Source of the DNA: Quillaja saponaria
Lineage: Eukaryota > Streptophyta > Magnoliopsida > Fabales > Quillajaceae
Assembly (NCBI GenBank): GCA_029379385.1
Contig: CM055608.1
Coordinates: 30,254,350 to 30,318,349 of the forward strand
Direction: 5' to 3'
DNA: 64,000 bases
Positions 1 through 11,800 of this stretch are shown here, in pieces. Each line of letters starts with the position of its first letter. Position 1 is the first letter of the stretch. A program made the translations under genes and the position numbers. A model generated the notes under the pieces. It was given only the letters and a program-made list of their open reading frames with translations, ran no database searches and had not been told where the DNA came from.

Positions 1-229
1 GAAAGGCTATATATATATACATATGAACATATGAATGGGAGTATTTTATATACATTAATTACTGGACAGAAAAACATGAGATTGCTTAACTATAATTGTC
101 AAAACCTAATCATTTCTATGATGCCATAATTAACACACTGGAATGATGATTAGGGTTTTGATCCCCTTTGATTGTGAGTACGTAATTCCTAAATCTCAGT
201 AAGTAAAATGCAGTCTACAATTGCGGTTT

Positions 230-1910
230 AGAGCAGTATAGAGTGCAGGAAGGGAACCTGCACACAAACACTTGCAGCAGAAGTAAAACCCTAGCTAGCT
301 AGGGACTAAATTTTAGGTGGTACTGACTGCTAGAAAATGGTTGCTGATGTTGAAGAAGAAGCTCTTTCTGTTGATTTAGCTAGTCAACTTGTATATATGT
401 TCCATCTGTTCATTGTTAAACCAGTCATAGAAATTAAAACACTAGATTAGATCCCAGAAGTACCACAGATTTGCAGTCTACCAGCTTCCACATGGATAAT
501 TTGTCGTATTTAGAATTCAGTCTTCCTCTTGAACTATTTTATGATTTCTATATTAAAAAATAGGTTTGGATGCATCTTCCAACAAGTGAGGATGCGTGCA
601 TGACTCAATGTCAAGGTCTTAATTTGGAAGTTTTGTGTACATTTTCTGGGGATAGAGACAACAAATTAGGTTAAACAAAGAGAGAATGAGAGACAGAGAA
701 AGAAGTAGTAAATGCATGGGGTTTCTCATTTTAGTTAATTATTTCTTCTTAATTTTATCCAGTTTGAAAAGGATATATATGCGTCCAAGTCTAACACTCT
801 TTTCCTTGAAAACTGCAAAAGAAAAGAAGATGCTACAAGATTTGAGGCACCAAATAAGGTTGAAAACCAAGATTTATACAATAGAACATATTATTCAAAT
901 GATAGTAGACAATACTTCTATGTAGAGTTGGTTTTGTGATAGTTAAACCACTTTGAAATACACATATATGTACTTTCTTGTAGGTTTGTTATGAAAATTC
1001 TATTCCTTTTTACTTTCTTTAGTACAGAAGACATCATTTCATTTCATCTCTCTCTTCAAATTAAACCCAATCTATTGGGTTGGGACAGTAATTAATTAGT
1101 ACTTTGCATGTGGGTGCTGTGAGTTCTTCATGTGACATCTAGCAGGGTTGCCAGCCTACTCCCAATGCAACCTGTACCAGTTAGACAAATGACACATGCT
1201 GTGAGTTTGTCCAATGCACATTTTTCTGCTAAATAAAGCATTTTTGTCTGTCACAGACTCATAGAGCTGAGTTAATTAGTAGCTAGATATAGCCTGCTTA
1301 TACCACCTTCAGTTTTTGCATTATATCTTAATTGTGGACCGTGGACACAGTCATAGTGTTCCTTTGATTCTGTACTTTACGCTAGGATACTTGTTGATTA
1401 AATGGCACTTGAACGCTTCAAATCAGTTGAGGCAATCTTAGCTAGTCAAGCCATGATTCCCCACACATTCTCTATAATTCAGAAATCCCTCGCAGTAGGA
1501 GGTACATTTGGCATGTGCGAAAATTGTGCATTCATCGGCTAAAGTATGAAGGAGAGTTCAATACAAGCTAGCATGAGTACGAAATAATTTACAGGATGTA
1601 AAATTGTAATTCATACTTAATTAGCCGATTTATGCACAATTAATGTGAGATAGTGTTTGGATTATCGGTAAATTAAGTTCTATAAATCATGACTTGATTA
1701 GCTATGATTGCTGCCATATAACAACAAAAACAAACACTAGCCAATACAAGGAATCTGCATATACGCTCTACAGAATCAGCGACAACAACGAAAGAGACTA
1801 CCACCATATCATGATCAACACCGAAAAAAAAAAAAAAAAAAAAATGGTGCGAGGGTATATCACAAATACCGTTGCTATCCATCCCTGCATACTTTGGTGG
1901 GCTAGCTAAG
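230..1910 (+). repeat. HAK-foldback tandem unit 1
   Basis: This is the first of two diverged tandem units. It shares ordered blocks with the second unit at 2430-3620: a leader block (about 232-350 against 2440-2580), a block around 830-870 against 2605-2645, and a block around 1225-1290 against 2835-2920. It ends in an inverted duplication of HAK exon 7. I see no convincing protein-coding gene in it; the short open frames are not conserved between the two units. The conserved leader upstream of each foldback would fit a transcribed non-coding precursor, but that is inference. Confidence 0.6.
1432..1767 (+). repeat. Inverted duplication of HAK exon 7 (foldback 1)
   Basis: The plus strand at about 1432-1557 matches the coding strand of HAK exon 7 (the part encoding [19 protein letters not shown] through HTSAKYEG), with stops and indels. 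It is followed directly by about 1560-1767, which matches the same exon in antisense. A transcript would fold back over about 120 nt. The best-paired parts are the base (1432-1458 with about 1686-1712) and the region next to the loop (about 1527-1556 with about 1606-1640); the middle has diverged. The antisense arm runs on past the exon into sequence like the intron-6 acceptor region (near 1758-1767), so the source was genomic DNA and not a spliced cDNA. Confidence 0.75.
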
Positions 1911-2429
1911 CCTACCAGGAGGCTTTAAAGGTTACAAAAACAAATGAGAAGTGATGAGTCGAGATATAGAACATAAATGACATAGAATTCATAAAAGGCT
2001 GAAAGTGCATAATGAAGGAATAGGTTAAATTCAAGAGCATATTTTGTCCCTTTTATAGGAGTAGTATTGATGCATTTAGTATGATCTACCTTCTTAGCAA
2101 ACATAACAAGACCTTGTTAAAAAAAAACAAAAAAGAAACAGGGGAACATGTTAGATAAGAATTACATCTGCCAGTTCCAATGTACTCAGAATGTTCATGC
2201 ACTAATTAGTGTAGTGCATAAGTTGGTCTATGTTTGAGTTCAGATCAGAAGGGAAAATGGGGAGAATGAAATATTTGGCAATGAAAACTGATCGGTCTTA
2301 CTACAGGGGATTTGTTCTGTTCTGATCATAAAAGTGAGCTCTAGATTTCAGCCAAGAAGCAACCAAAAAGACCTATAAAGTTTACCAAAAAAGAAAAAGA
2401 AAAGTTGCTATATATATGGGCAAAGCACA

Positions 2430-3620
2430 TAGAACAGAACAAAGTGCAGCAGGGGAACCTTCACATAACAAACACTTTGTAGGAGTAAAATCATAGCTAA
2501 GGCCTAACGACTAAGTTTTAGGTATGGGTGCTCATCTAATCTGCTAGACTATTGTTGCTGATGTGGAAAAAGATACTGTCTTGTATTCTTTACTGAAAAA
2601 GAAAAGAAGATGCTACAAGATTTGAGGCACAAAACAATGGTTTATGGTTGAAATCCCTGGTTGATACAGTAAAACAAATTATTGTGTAGTATAGTACTTG
2701 TCAGTAGACAGTACTACTATGCAGAACTGGCTTTGTGAAAAACCTCTTTGTTTGTTATGAAAATTCTGCTAGTGACTTGTTGCAGGGCTGCCATCCTGGC
2801 TAAATGACACATTCTGTTGTCTATTGCACATTTTCAGCTAAATAAAGCATTTTTGTCTGTCTAGCCCTGTTATATGTGTTAATTATGGTCAGACTCATAG
2901 AGCTGAGTTAGTAGCTAGTTAGCATATATCTTCACCTGGTGCATAGTATATATATTGTGGACAGTGAATAGTTGACACAATTTCATTTTACTGTAAGATA
3001 CTAGTGTAGATTAAATGGCATTTGAACATTTTAAAATCAGTGTAAATAATCGCCTGGAGGAGTACACACCAATGTATAGCAGGTAATTGAACTCTGCATT
3101 TGACTATTCGGATCCAGAATCAGACAACTTTTATGTAACCATGCTTTTACATAGAACCATGCAAGAAACACATCGTGTGAGAACTACTTTGTTTCTGAGT
3201 GAGAATAGAAGTTGCCTCAATTTAATGAGTTTAAAGTTAGCTAATTCATGGCTAAGACTAACTAGCTACTGTGGTGCATATATACAAATTCTTTGCATTG
3301 GCCAGTGTTCATCAATCATAGCCAGTCATGATTTCTGAGACTTTTTCTAAATCCAACAATCCGTGACATAGGGATGTTTGAAATTGTGTGTACATCGACT
3401 AAGTATGAAGGAGGGATGTAACTCAGTAGTGTTTTTGAACCGGTGTAAACTTGCCTTTCATACTTAGCCGTTGTATGCCCTATTCTCACACAGGAATGAT
3501 CAGGGAATGTTGGATTATAGATAAAGTCTCCTAAATCATGACTTGACTAGCTATCATTACTGTCATATAACAACAACTACAAACACTTAATACAAGGAAT
3601 AGTTGCATATATATACTGGA
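2430..3620 (+). repeat. HAK-foldback tandem unit 2
   Basis: This is the second copy of the unit at 230-1910. It has the same order of blocks (leader, internal blocks, foldback) but is shorter and carries its own indels, including about 200 bases at 3080-3280 with no counterpart in unit 1. It lies about 430 bases downstream of the HAK stop codon, with the HAK gene on the opposite strand. I see no protein-coding gene in it. Confidence 0.6.
3277..3616 (+). repeat. Inverted duplication of HAK exon 7 (foldback 2)
   Basis: The sense arm (about 3277-3424) begins in sequence like the intron-6 acceptor of the HAK gene and continues through exon 7. The antisense arm (about 3430-3616) returns over the same stretch and again ends in intron-like sequence. 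By eye the arms pair along most of their length with scattered mismatches; runs such as gtcatgattt and ctaagtatgaa pair perfectly. There is almost no loop. Both arms have lost the reading frame. This is the better preserved of the two foldbacks. Confidence 0.78.
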
Positions 3621-4049
3621 GAAGCTCAACAGAAAAACTCTAATCAAATCTCACCAACTCTGAGGAAAGCCTTTGGCCAGAAAATCATTTGTTGATATAG
3701 CTAGCAGTGTACACTGAAGTGTTTGAACCAACTGTCATGAAATCAAACTCAACTTTTATACAAAAATACATCATGAGCTAAAAGGCCTAGCAAGTGATTT
3801 TCATAAAACTTGAATACAGTAACATTACTAGGAGACCTTGCTCGTTACACTGCCAATCGCCAGGAAGAGTACTCACTATACATGTGCAGTGAAAGTATTT
3901 TAGCCAATCCTCTTTTTATTCTTTACAACGTACGTAACACCTAGCACCCCAATATTTTTCCTATACAGATTGTCACTCCCATTATTTTCGTTGTCTTGTA
4001 GATAATAAACAATTTAATGAGCTTAATTAATTGATTTCTTTATCAAGTG

Positions 4050-7000
4050 CTAAAGCTCATAAGTCATGCCCACTTTCAACATACGCTGGTGAGGAATATC
4101 AAACACTTTGTCACTCTGCCTCAAGTTTCTCTTCATGAAAGTATAAGCATAGTCAATCAAAATTTTCTTCCATATCCTAGCTCCTTTACCAGCAATCACC
4201 TCAGTCTCACCCATCAAATGAACAACACCGGCTCTCCAAGCTTGGTCAATTATCTCAGTCTCTTTCTCCACAATCTCTTGAATTCTACCTTCATCAATTT
4301 GTTTCGAGACTTCTCTTTCACTACCACCATGATCTAATTCATGTTCTTTATGACTTTCATCATTTTGGACCATTTTCTGTGTCAGCCATATATTCTCATA
4401 AGTGAACTCCTTCAACTTCTCAATCAACATCTTCTCAAAAGGCTCTTGTTCATTGCGCACATCATTGTAGCCATACCTAGCAACGCAACGGAACACAAAG
4501 AGTTCTTTAGGATCCACACGACGGAATAGAAAACGCTCTTCCATTGGAACTTTACTTATAGGTAATGACTTGATGGAGACAAACACAAGGACAGAGTGCA
4601 CAGCGGGGACATTTTCCATATAATGCTTGAAAATTGGTGGGATGCCTTGAACAAGCTCTGAGTAGAACATGGCAAGACCAGGCAGTCGACTAAAATTTGT
4701 GTTGGCAGCAATCTCTTTGAGCTTCTCTGGGGAAATTTTGTGTTCAAGCTCATAATGGTACTTTCTTCGGTAGACATTATTCCAGACATACATTATAAAC
4801 ATCAATACAGCAGCAAATGCAAGAGGTAGATATCCTCCTTGGTCAAACTTGTATAGTACTGAGCTTAAATAGAGAAACTCCACGGAACCAATGATAACAA
4901 TGAAAGGGATTACCAAAAGTATATTGGTTTTCCATATCATTATCATGATCAGAACAAGGAAGGATGATGTGAGAGTCATCACAAATACTACTGCTATCCC
5001 TGCATATGCATAAATTTGAACTTGTTAGTTATCATACTCAGTCGAAAAGTCTTTGATACCATATTGAAAAAGGACTTTTGACATCTTACAATATAACTAA
5101 CATATATATAATTGAATTTTCAGATAATGAGTACATAAATAAGTTACCGTATGCATTGCCAATTTTAGTAGTGTTTTTGAAGCCCGCAGTAACTCCAATA
5201 CAAGCTAGCATGAGTAGGTAATTGACTTCAGGGATATAAACCTGTCCTTCATACTTAGCTGATGTATGCACAATTTTCACACGAGGAAAACACCCTAATG
5301 CGAGAGATTGTTGAATTATAGAGAAAGTCCCAGAAATCATGGCTTGACTAGCTATGATTGCTGCCATAACAGCAACCACAAACACAGGCCAATATAAAGA
5401 ATCTGCATATATATACATCCATCAAATGAATTAATTAGTGCTGGCCATTGCACTCAAATATGTGTATACATTAGCTAAGTTTAATTACCTGGGATGGACT
5501 TGAAGAAGGTGTCCTCAACAAGATCATTGTGTTTGCGAAGAAAGGATGCTTGTCCACCGTAGGCTAATATGAGAGAAGGGTATGTCACACAACACATACT
5601 TATTTGTATGGATCGGACAGTGAAGTGACCAACATCAGCAAATAATGCTTCAGTTCCTGCAATTGTTGACTTGATTTTAGCATTTTTCATGAGTGATTAC
5701 ATTTTATATAGTAGCCTGTATATGTGAAATTAAATAAGGAACCTGTTATGGCAAGTACAACGCCACCAAGTGAAATCCAAGCATCTTTTTTGTTCCTCTT
5801 GAAATAATCTATTATATATTTTGGGTTTAAAGCTTTGATAACAGTTGGGTCGTATTTGATGAAATTGTAAACGCCAATGCCCCCAATGAAAGCGAACCAA
5901 ACACAGATAATTGGAGCAAAACTATATCCCACTTTGTCAGTTCCAAACCTCTGAACCATGAAGAGACATATCAAGATGGCTACAGATACCCAAACAATCC
6001 TATCTGTGTGTTGAAACAACAAACAAAACAAAATGAATGTGAGATTGTTAATAATTTTTTTGTCCTTAAAAAAAAAAAAAAAAAAAAAAACAATACGAAT
6101 TTGCATATATATGAAGATGAGTACCAACCTTCTGTCATTACAGAAGTAGCTTCTTTGATTCCTCCAACAGCAGACAAAACTGTATCAAATTTGACTCAAT
6201 CATTAGTAAAAATAAATTGAAAGAAAATAACATATCATAAGTGGTGAATGCATGAACCTATTCAATGGTCTAATTAAATAACATATCATATGTGCATTTG
6301 AAAATAACTTAAAGTGACAGTTCACCTACCATAACTTTCTTTAATCATGACCTATTATTTAATTAATTTTGTACATAATATATTTATAAATAAATGAAAA
6401 ATCTGATTTAGTAGAAATGAATTACCAGAGATGCAAGGAGTAAGAACACCATCACCAATGACCATAGAGGTGCCAAGCATGGTGGCAAACAAAAGGAAAA
6501 TCTTGGCGAAGCGACTGTTCTCTAGTAATGACTTGACTTTTGACGCTCTTTTCAACCTATTGTTAGGCAATTCCAGTTGAAAATTAGACACTTCACGATC
6601 CTCAGCTTGCTGACTCGGGATCAACCCCACTTTTGCATAACGACATATCAGAGAGTACAGTGCAAACGTCCCTCCTGTAATTAGTGGAGTTTCAAAATTA
6701 ATTTGGACTTATAATTAATTGACAACTACACATGGCCATTTGCAACAAAGTACTAAAGCTATATTTAAATTAATTTAATAAGTTTAAAAAGAGAGACTAA
6801 ATCAGTTCAATAATTAAAACTAAAATATATGATCATATTTTTTTTAAAGTTTGTTGGACTTGAATATTTTAAAAGTAGACAAGTACTGGAGCAACACTAA
6901 GAAAAAGATAAACAAATATTGGCCCGTTAAGTCTCAATTTTCCTCGCCTTGTTTGGTGAAGTTGGCTTGTTTTATGTGGAAAAGCTCTCTTTTTCCACAA

Positions 7001-7816
7001 TATTAATTAAAAATAAAATAAAATATAACGAGAACCTGATGGAAAGTGAATAGAGATTATAAAAAGTAGACATTGTATTCGAGGAGATCAATATGCTTCC
7101 AAAAACTTGGTAATTATCACAATTAATAATATTAAAGGGATATTGATTTAAGACTCATAACTCAAAAATCTTGATATATTTAATTGCAAAATAAAAAAAA
7201 TATACATATATATAAATTTATTCAACGATGATATTAAAGAACCTTAATCACTTACCGTCGCCATTATCGTTGGCCCGTAAGACGATAAACACGTACTTGA
7301 TAAGAGGAATTAAGGTAATAGTATAGAAGATTAGAGAAAGAACACCCAGAATATCATCGTTGTGTTGAATTCCACCCGTGAAAGTACTGGCATACACATA
7401 TAAAGGTGATGTACCAATATCTCCATATACAATTCCTATGCTTTGAAATGCTAGATGCAAGATTACGGGCCATTCTTTCCCCTATAACAAATAAAATTTC
7501 AGAAAAAACAATTAAGTTAATAATCAATGTTAATTAGAAACATTAATACAATAATTAAAAAAATTAGAACCTTAGAGGCATGACTGTGATGAGCAGAAAA
7601 GCTTCTAGATTCGATATCCAAAGAATCGTGTCTTCGTAATTTCTGCCATGAAACCTTCTTTCCTTGAAGTCCACGACGATGATCATCATGATCATGAGAA
7701 TGAACTTCTTCATCATGATCACGATCATCATCCGTTTCAATACCGTTATTATTACTATCCTCCATCACTAGTTCTCCTGAGGAGGTTCCTATAATCCCTG
7801 AAACTCTATTTGACAT
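4050..7816 (-). CDS. HAK5: High-affinity K+ transporter, HAK/KUP/KT family (HAK5-like)
   Basis: The gene encodes a plasma-membrane-type potassium transporter that takes up K+ with protons, by family knowledge. I read eight exons on the minus strand: 7571-7816, 7256-7481, 6426-6674, 6129-6179, 5743-6003, 5489-5656, 5148-5402 and 4050-4999. All introns are GT-AG and the frame stays open, giving 801 aa, the usual family length. The family signature [14 protein letters not shown] lies near residues 98-111, followed by many hydrophobic segments, ERFLFRR in the cytosolic C-terminal domain, and the end KVGMTYEL that is typical of HAK5-like members. The N-terminus is acidic and His/Asp-rich. The ATG at 7816 is the first good start after the putative TATA region. 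The HAK5 (cluster I) assignment rests on my memory of the family and needs a tree. Exon 7 is the source of the two foldbacks at 1432-1767 and 3277-3616. Confidence 0.93.
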
Positions 7817-7919
7817 TTTTTGCTTCTTCTTCACAAATGTAAAGAGTTCAGAGAGAAAGAGAAAGAGAACAATAGTAGTGAAATGATGAGTTAATTAAGA
7901 TGATTCTTGGAAGTTGTCT

Positions 7920-7931
7920 AAATATAAATAG
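7920..7931 (-). promoter_or_regulatory. Putative TATA box of the HAK gene
   Basis: On the minus strand the sequence reads ctatttatattt about 105 bases before the ATG at 7816, a reasonable TATA position for a short 5' UTR that is rich in ctctttctctc. It is weak evidence in such AT-rich DNA. Confidence 0.35.
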
Positions 7932-8800
7932 TGGGAGTAGATCTAAGAAAGCAGAGCTCACACGAAATCATTTTATTATTATTATTTTTTTAGCATCGAG
8001 ACAAAACCAAGTTGCGACTACTATTTGATTTTATTGACAATATGCATGCTTTTTTTTTTTTTTTTGGGTTTACAATAACAAACCTAGAGTTTATACTTCT
8101 TAATTTACTTATAATTAAGGAGTGTGAAGTCTACTCTCAACAATGTAATAGTTATTACATTGGCACGGAATATATAGCATAGTATCAACAATGTAAAAAT
8201 TACTATATTGACATATAGCTGTAATATAATTCTTGTGAAAAGTGGAATTGATGTAATAAGGTGACTAGCTAGTCGAGACTTAATTCTGATAGCATGTTGG
8301 AGCATTATTCTTACAAATTAATTAATTAATGACAAGAGAAGAGAGTTATTTATTTATAAGAAGTATAATGCGATCTAAGTTTAGTAATGTATAAGTTACT
8401 TTGTTAACTAACTAATATTAAAAATTTTACAAATTATCTTTCATTTGGGAGAAATAAACTAGAATTATAGAAAACTCCAAAAGGATTAATTTTATTAGAA
8501 GGATCCTTCTTTAACTAACACAAATACAAAATTGCATTTGCTTCCTTCAAGATTGACCCGCATGCATGTATATATATTGCCCTACCATATGTACCATCTA
8601 AAAGAAAAAAGAAAAAAAAAAGCTAAATATCAGGTGGTAGAAAACCAAAAACCCGAAATTTAAATATTGACTAACATAAAATAAACGCGAGAATAACAAA
8701 GAAACGTAACTCGCTTCCTTTACTTGCCACCTGTACAAATAATATGCCAGATGGCAATAAGGAAAATGAAGTGATGTCCTTAGTACGACGAATCATAGGT

Positions 8801-8827
8801 CACGTGTAGATTAGTCAGCATCACGTG
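8801..8827. promoter_or_regulatory. Two G-box/ABRE cores upstream of HAK
   Basis: CACGTG occurs at 8801-8806 and again at 8822-8827, about 1 kb upstream of the HAK start codon. CACGTG is the binding core of bZIP and bHLH factors. Two copies 21 bases apart in AT-rich DNA are unlikely to be pure chance, but function is inference. Confidence 0.35.
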
Positions 8828-8829
8828 TA

Positions 8830-11800
8830 TCATAAAGTCTTTTACTTTTCTTTTGTATCATCACAGGGAGGTTCCAACTGTTTGACTTGGAATCCAACAA
8901 AAGCTAGTACGACGTCGTTACATAACATGTGAACCAATGGGTTAATTTAGTTGAGGAGTTGTGGGTCCACTCCGGTGGCCGGCTGGTCAAGGATGGATCT
9001 TGTCCCTCTCTGCATCAATACATTCACATGGTCATCGTGAATCGTGATTCGTGATGTGCTTTACTATCTTAATAAATAAATAAATAATAAATAATATTTT
9101 ATTATTTATTAAATTATAATAAATATAATTTTTTAAAAATTAAAATTTTTAAATATAATATTTTATGTATTATATAATACTAAAATTATAAATAATTAAG
9201 ATAACAAATTTTATATTTATAAAATCTTAATAAATATTTTGACGACATATACAACGGTTAAAAAAATTATTTAAAAACAAAATTATTTTTAGAAAATGGT
9301 TGAGAAGACTTTGTAACCCTTGCAATTTGTCTGTCTTGATTATTTCTTCAAGTCCATAATTAATTACAATTTTACTCGGAAACACTGAATCCACACGGAG
9401 CCATACGTAAGCATGGAGACTTCTCTAGTTTATTGAAGACTTCTCTAGTTGCTCTAACAAAATAATATTATTTTATTTATATAAAAAAAAGAAGAAGAGT
9501 TTTTACTTTGGCGCTTGCGAATTTTAAATTGAGAAGTTATATATATATAATATATGCACACTTAAGATTGAGTGCTGACATACATATAATTATATAATAT
9601 ATAAATATATATAATTGTTGTCCAACTAAAAAGTCATAAAAAACCAAAATATCAATATCTCTACATTCTTATAAAATTGACTTTGCAAACTCCACATCTA
9701 GTTTCTCTTTTTCATGACATCTATCTTTTTTAATATGTCTATCATCAATTTCTGTTTTTTTTTTTTTTTTCCCTTTCTAATATAGTACCTAAAAATATGA
9801 AAATTTGATTTTCAACTTCTAATTATAATCTTTTGAAAACCATATATAAAATATTTTATTATAATTTAATTTTTTATTTAGAAATATATAATTTTTTTTT
9901 TGTAAAAATAGAAAGTGATTGAGATAAGCAGTATCATTGTTGTTGATGTAAAAACCAAAAAATAAAAGAAATCGATCAAAAATTTTTTTTTGGTGCTTGA
10001 TTATGAAATTAGATACTATATACAAATTTAGATTACACAACTGTGAAGCATGATTTATGAATATATGGAATTAAAGAATTGAAAAATGGCCAACTCCATC
10101 ACAAGGAAAAAGGGTTAACTTATGCCTTTGTTTGTAGTGAAGCTTTTAAATTAACAGCTTTTTGGATAATCCACACATGTATGAATAGTAACATTTTGTA
10201 AACCAAACTGGCCTGAATTTCTTTGCTTTGTTCTTACAATTTTCCTTTTGAGAGAAGCATTGTTCTCACAATTACACCAAGGAAAAAGAATATGCAATTT
10301 TGTTCCAACGCAAAGTAAAGAAAATGTCTAAAATAAAAAGGTCAGATACATTATTATTCTCAAATAAATCAAACTTAACATTAAGAATAATCTGAAGAAA
10401 ATATAAATTTGTGATTAAAAAAGTGTATAAAACTTAAAAAATTACATTATGTGTCTGCATAAATTCATGCACACATCAACTAATTATTTTTTTAATCTTT
10501 CAATCAAATACAAGTGATCTACGTTGAGATTAAAACCAAATTTATAATAATTTTTTAAACTCTCAAGATTAATTAATTACATTATGAATTCCCAACGAAA
10601 CAAATCATTATCGTTTACTTTCTTATTCTTTAATTATTATAATTATTGTCGGTCAGTTATAAATATTTTTTTTCTTATCCTATATATTCATGACATCATG
10701 TAGGATTAATAATTAAGACTGAAAACTTTCTTAACGAAATTAAATCATTTTGCACCTTTGTTTGGTAAAGAAACATTCTGCTCCTCTATTTAGGAAAAAT
10801 AAAAATAAAAATTCGTTTTCAATATTTTTCAAAACATCATTTTTTTTTCTGAAATTTCTATTTCTTGATGCCTTGGTTACCATTTTGTCATTAGCTTATG
10901 CATTATTTAACGTCCAACTTTGTGGGCTATGGCCAAGTTGCTGGACAATGTATGCATCACAGTATTTGACCTTAGCCTCAATAATGCACATAGAAATATA
11001 AATTAAAAGCTAATTATTTTGGTGTTGAATCCTTGATTCCTTGTGTCACTTTCCCACGTTCTTTGCATAATAGGTTTTCCTATTTTTTATAATTTCATAA
11101 TAGATTTAATTTCAAATTCTTGAAACAGTGTAAATTAATTTTATCAATTGATCAACTAAGATAATAGATACATATCAATTCATCAATTGACAGAACATAT
11201 ATATCATGTACTTTTAAATAAATTAATATATAGGTGGTATTATTGTCACAATCAAATTCTTTAGAACTATAGTCTATTCAATATAAAAAAAAAATTAATA
11301 GACAATGTTACCCTAAGTCTATCATTAATAATAACATTGATTGAAGTTATTCGAATGACTGGACTCTACACATTACACTGAAGATACACATTCTCTCTCC
11401 TCTCACCTTCTTTATGAGAATGAAAACTGAAAGTATTTTTATTTCACTAATGTATCCTCATCTGTTATTAATAACCCATTTGTTTTTTTCTAATTGTCTA
11501 GAAAAATTCAAGAGTAAACAAGATACGAACAATTTTCAGGTTTCAAATTCTTGACTTAGAGAATGGTTGGGAGAATATACATGTTCAGATCAATAGTCAA
11601 GCTAGATTTTTTAATAGTAACCGGGAGGTGCAGGACTCAAACCTAGTAACCGAGAGGTGTTTGTGTGATTTGATTCCTTATTGTTTTCTGTTTTGTCTTT
11701 GCTTGGAGAAAAAAATAAATTTGAATGGAATGGTCCTTCAACTACGTCGCTAATATTTTGTTCTTTTGCCCTAAAATTCATTATTAGTGATCAGACCCAA

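Noticed and set aside
1673..1909. Overlapping open frames on both strands near foldback 1
   Set aside because: They are by-products of the HAK exon remnant and an A-run; the frames are not conserved in the second unit.
3087..3338. 83-codon frame upstream of foldback 2
   Set aside because: It runs into the sense arm of the foldback, has no counterpart in unit 1 and no protein features.
4047..4337. 96-codon plus-strand frame opposite the HAK last exon
   Set aside because: It is the antisense shadow of a strongly supported coding exon.
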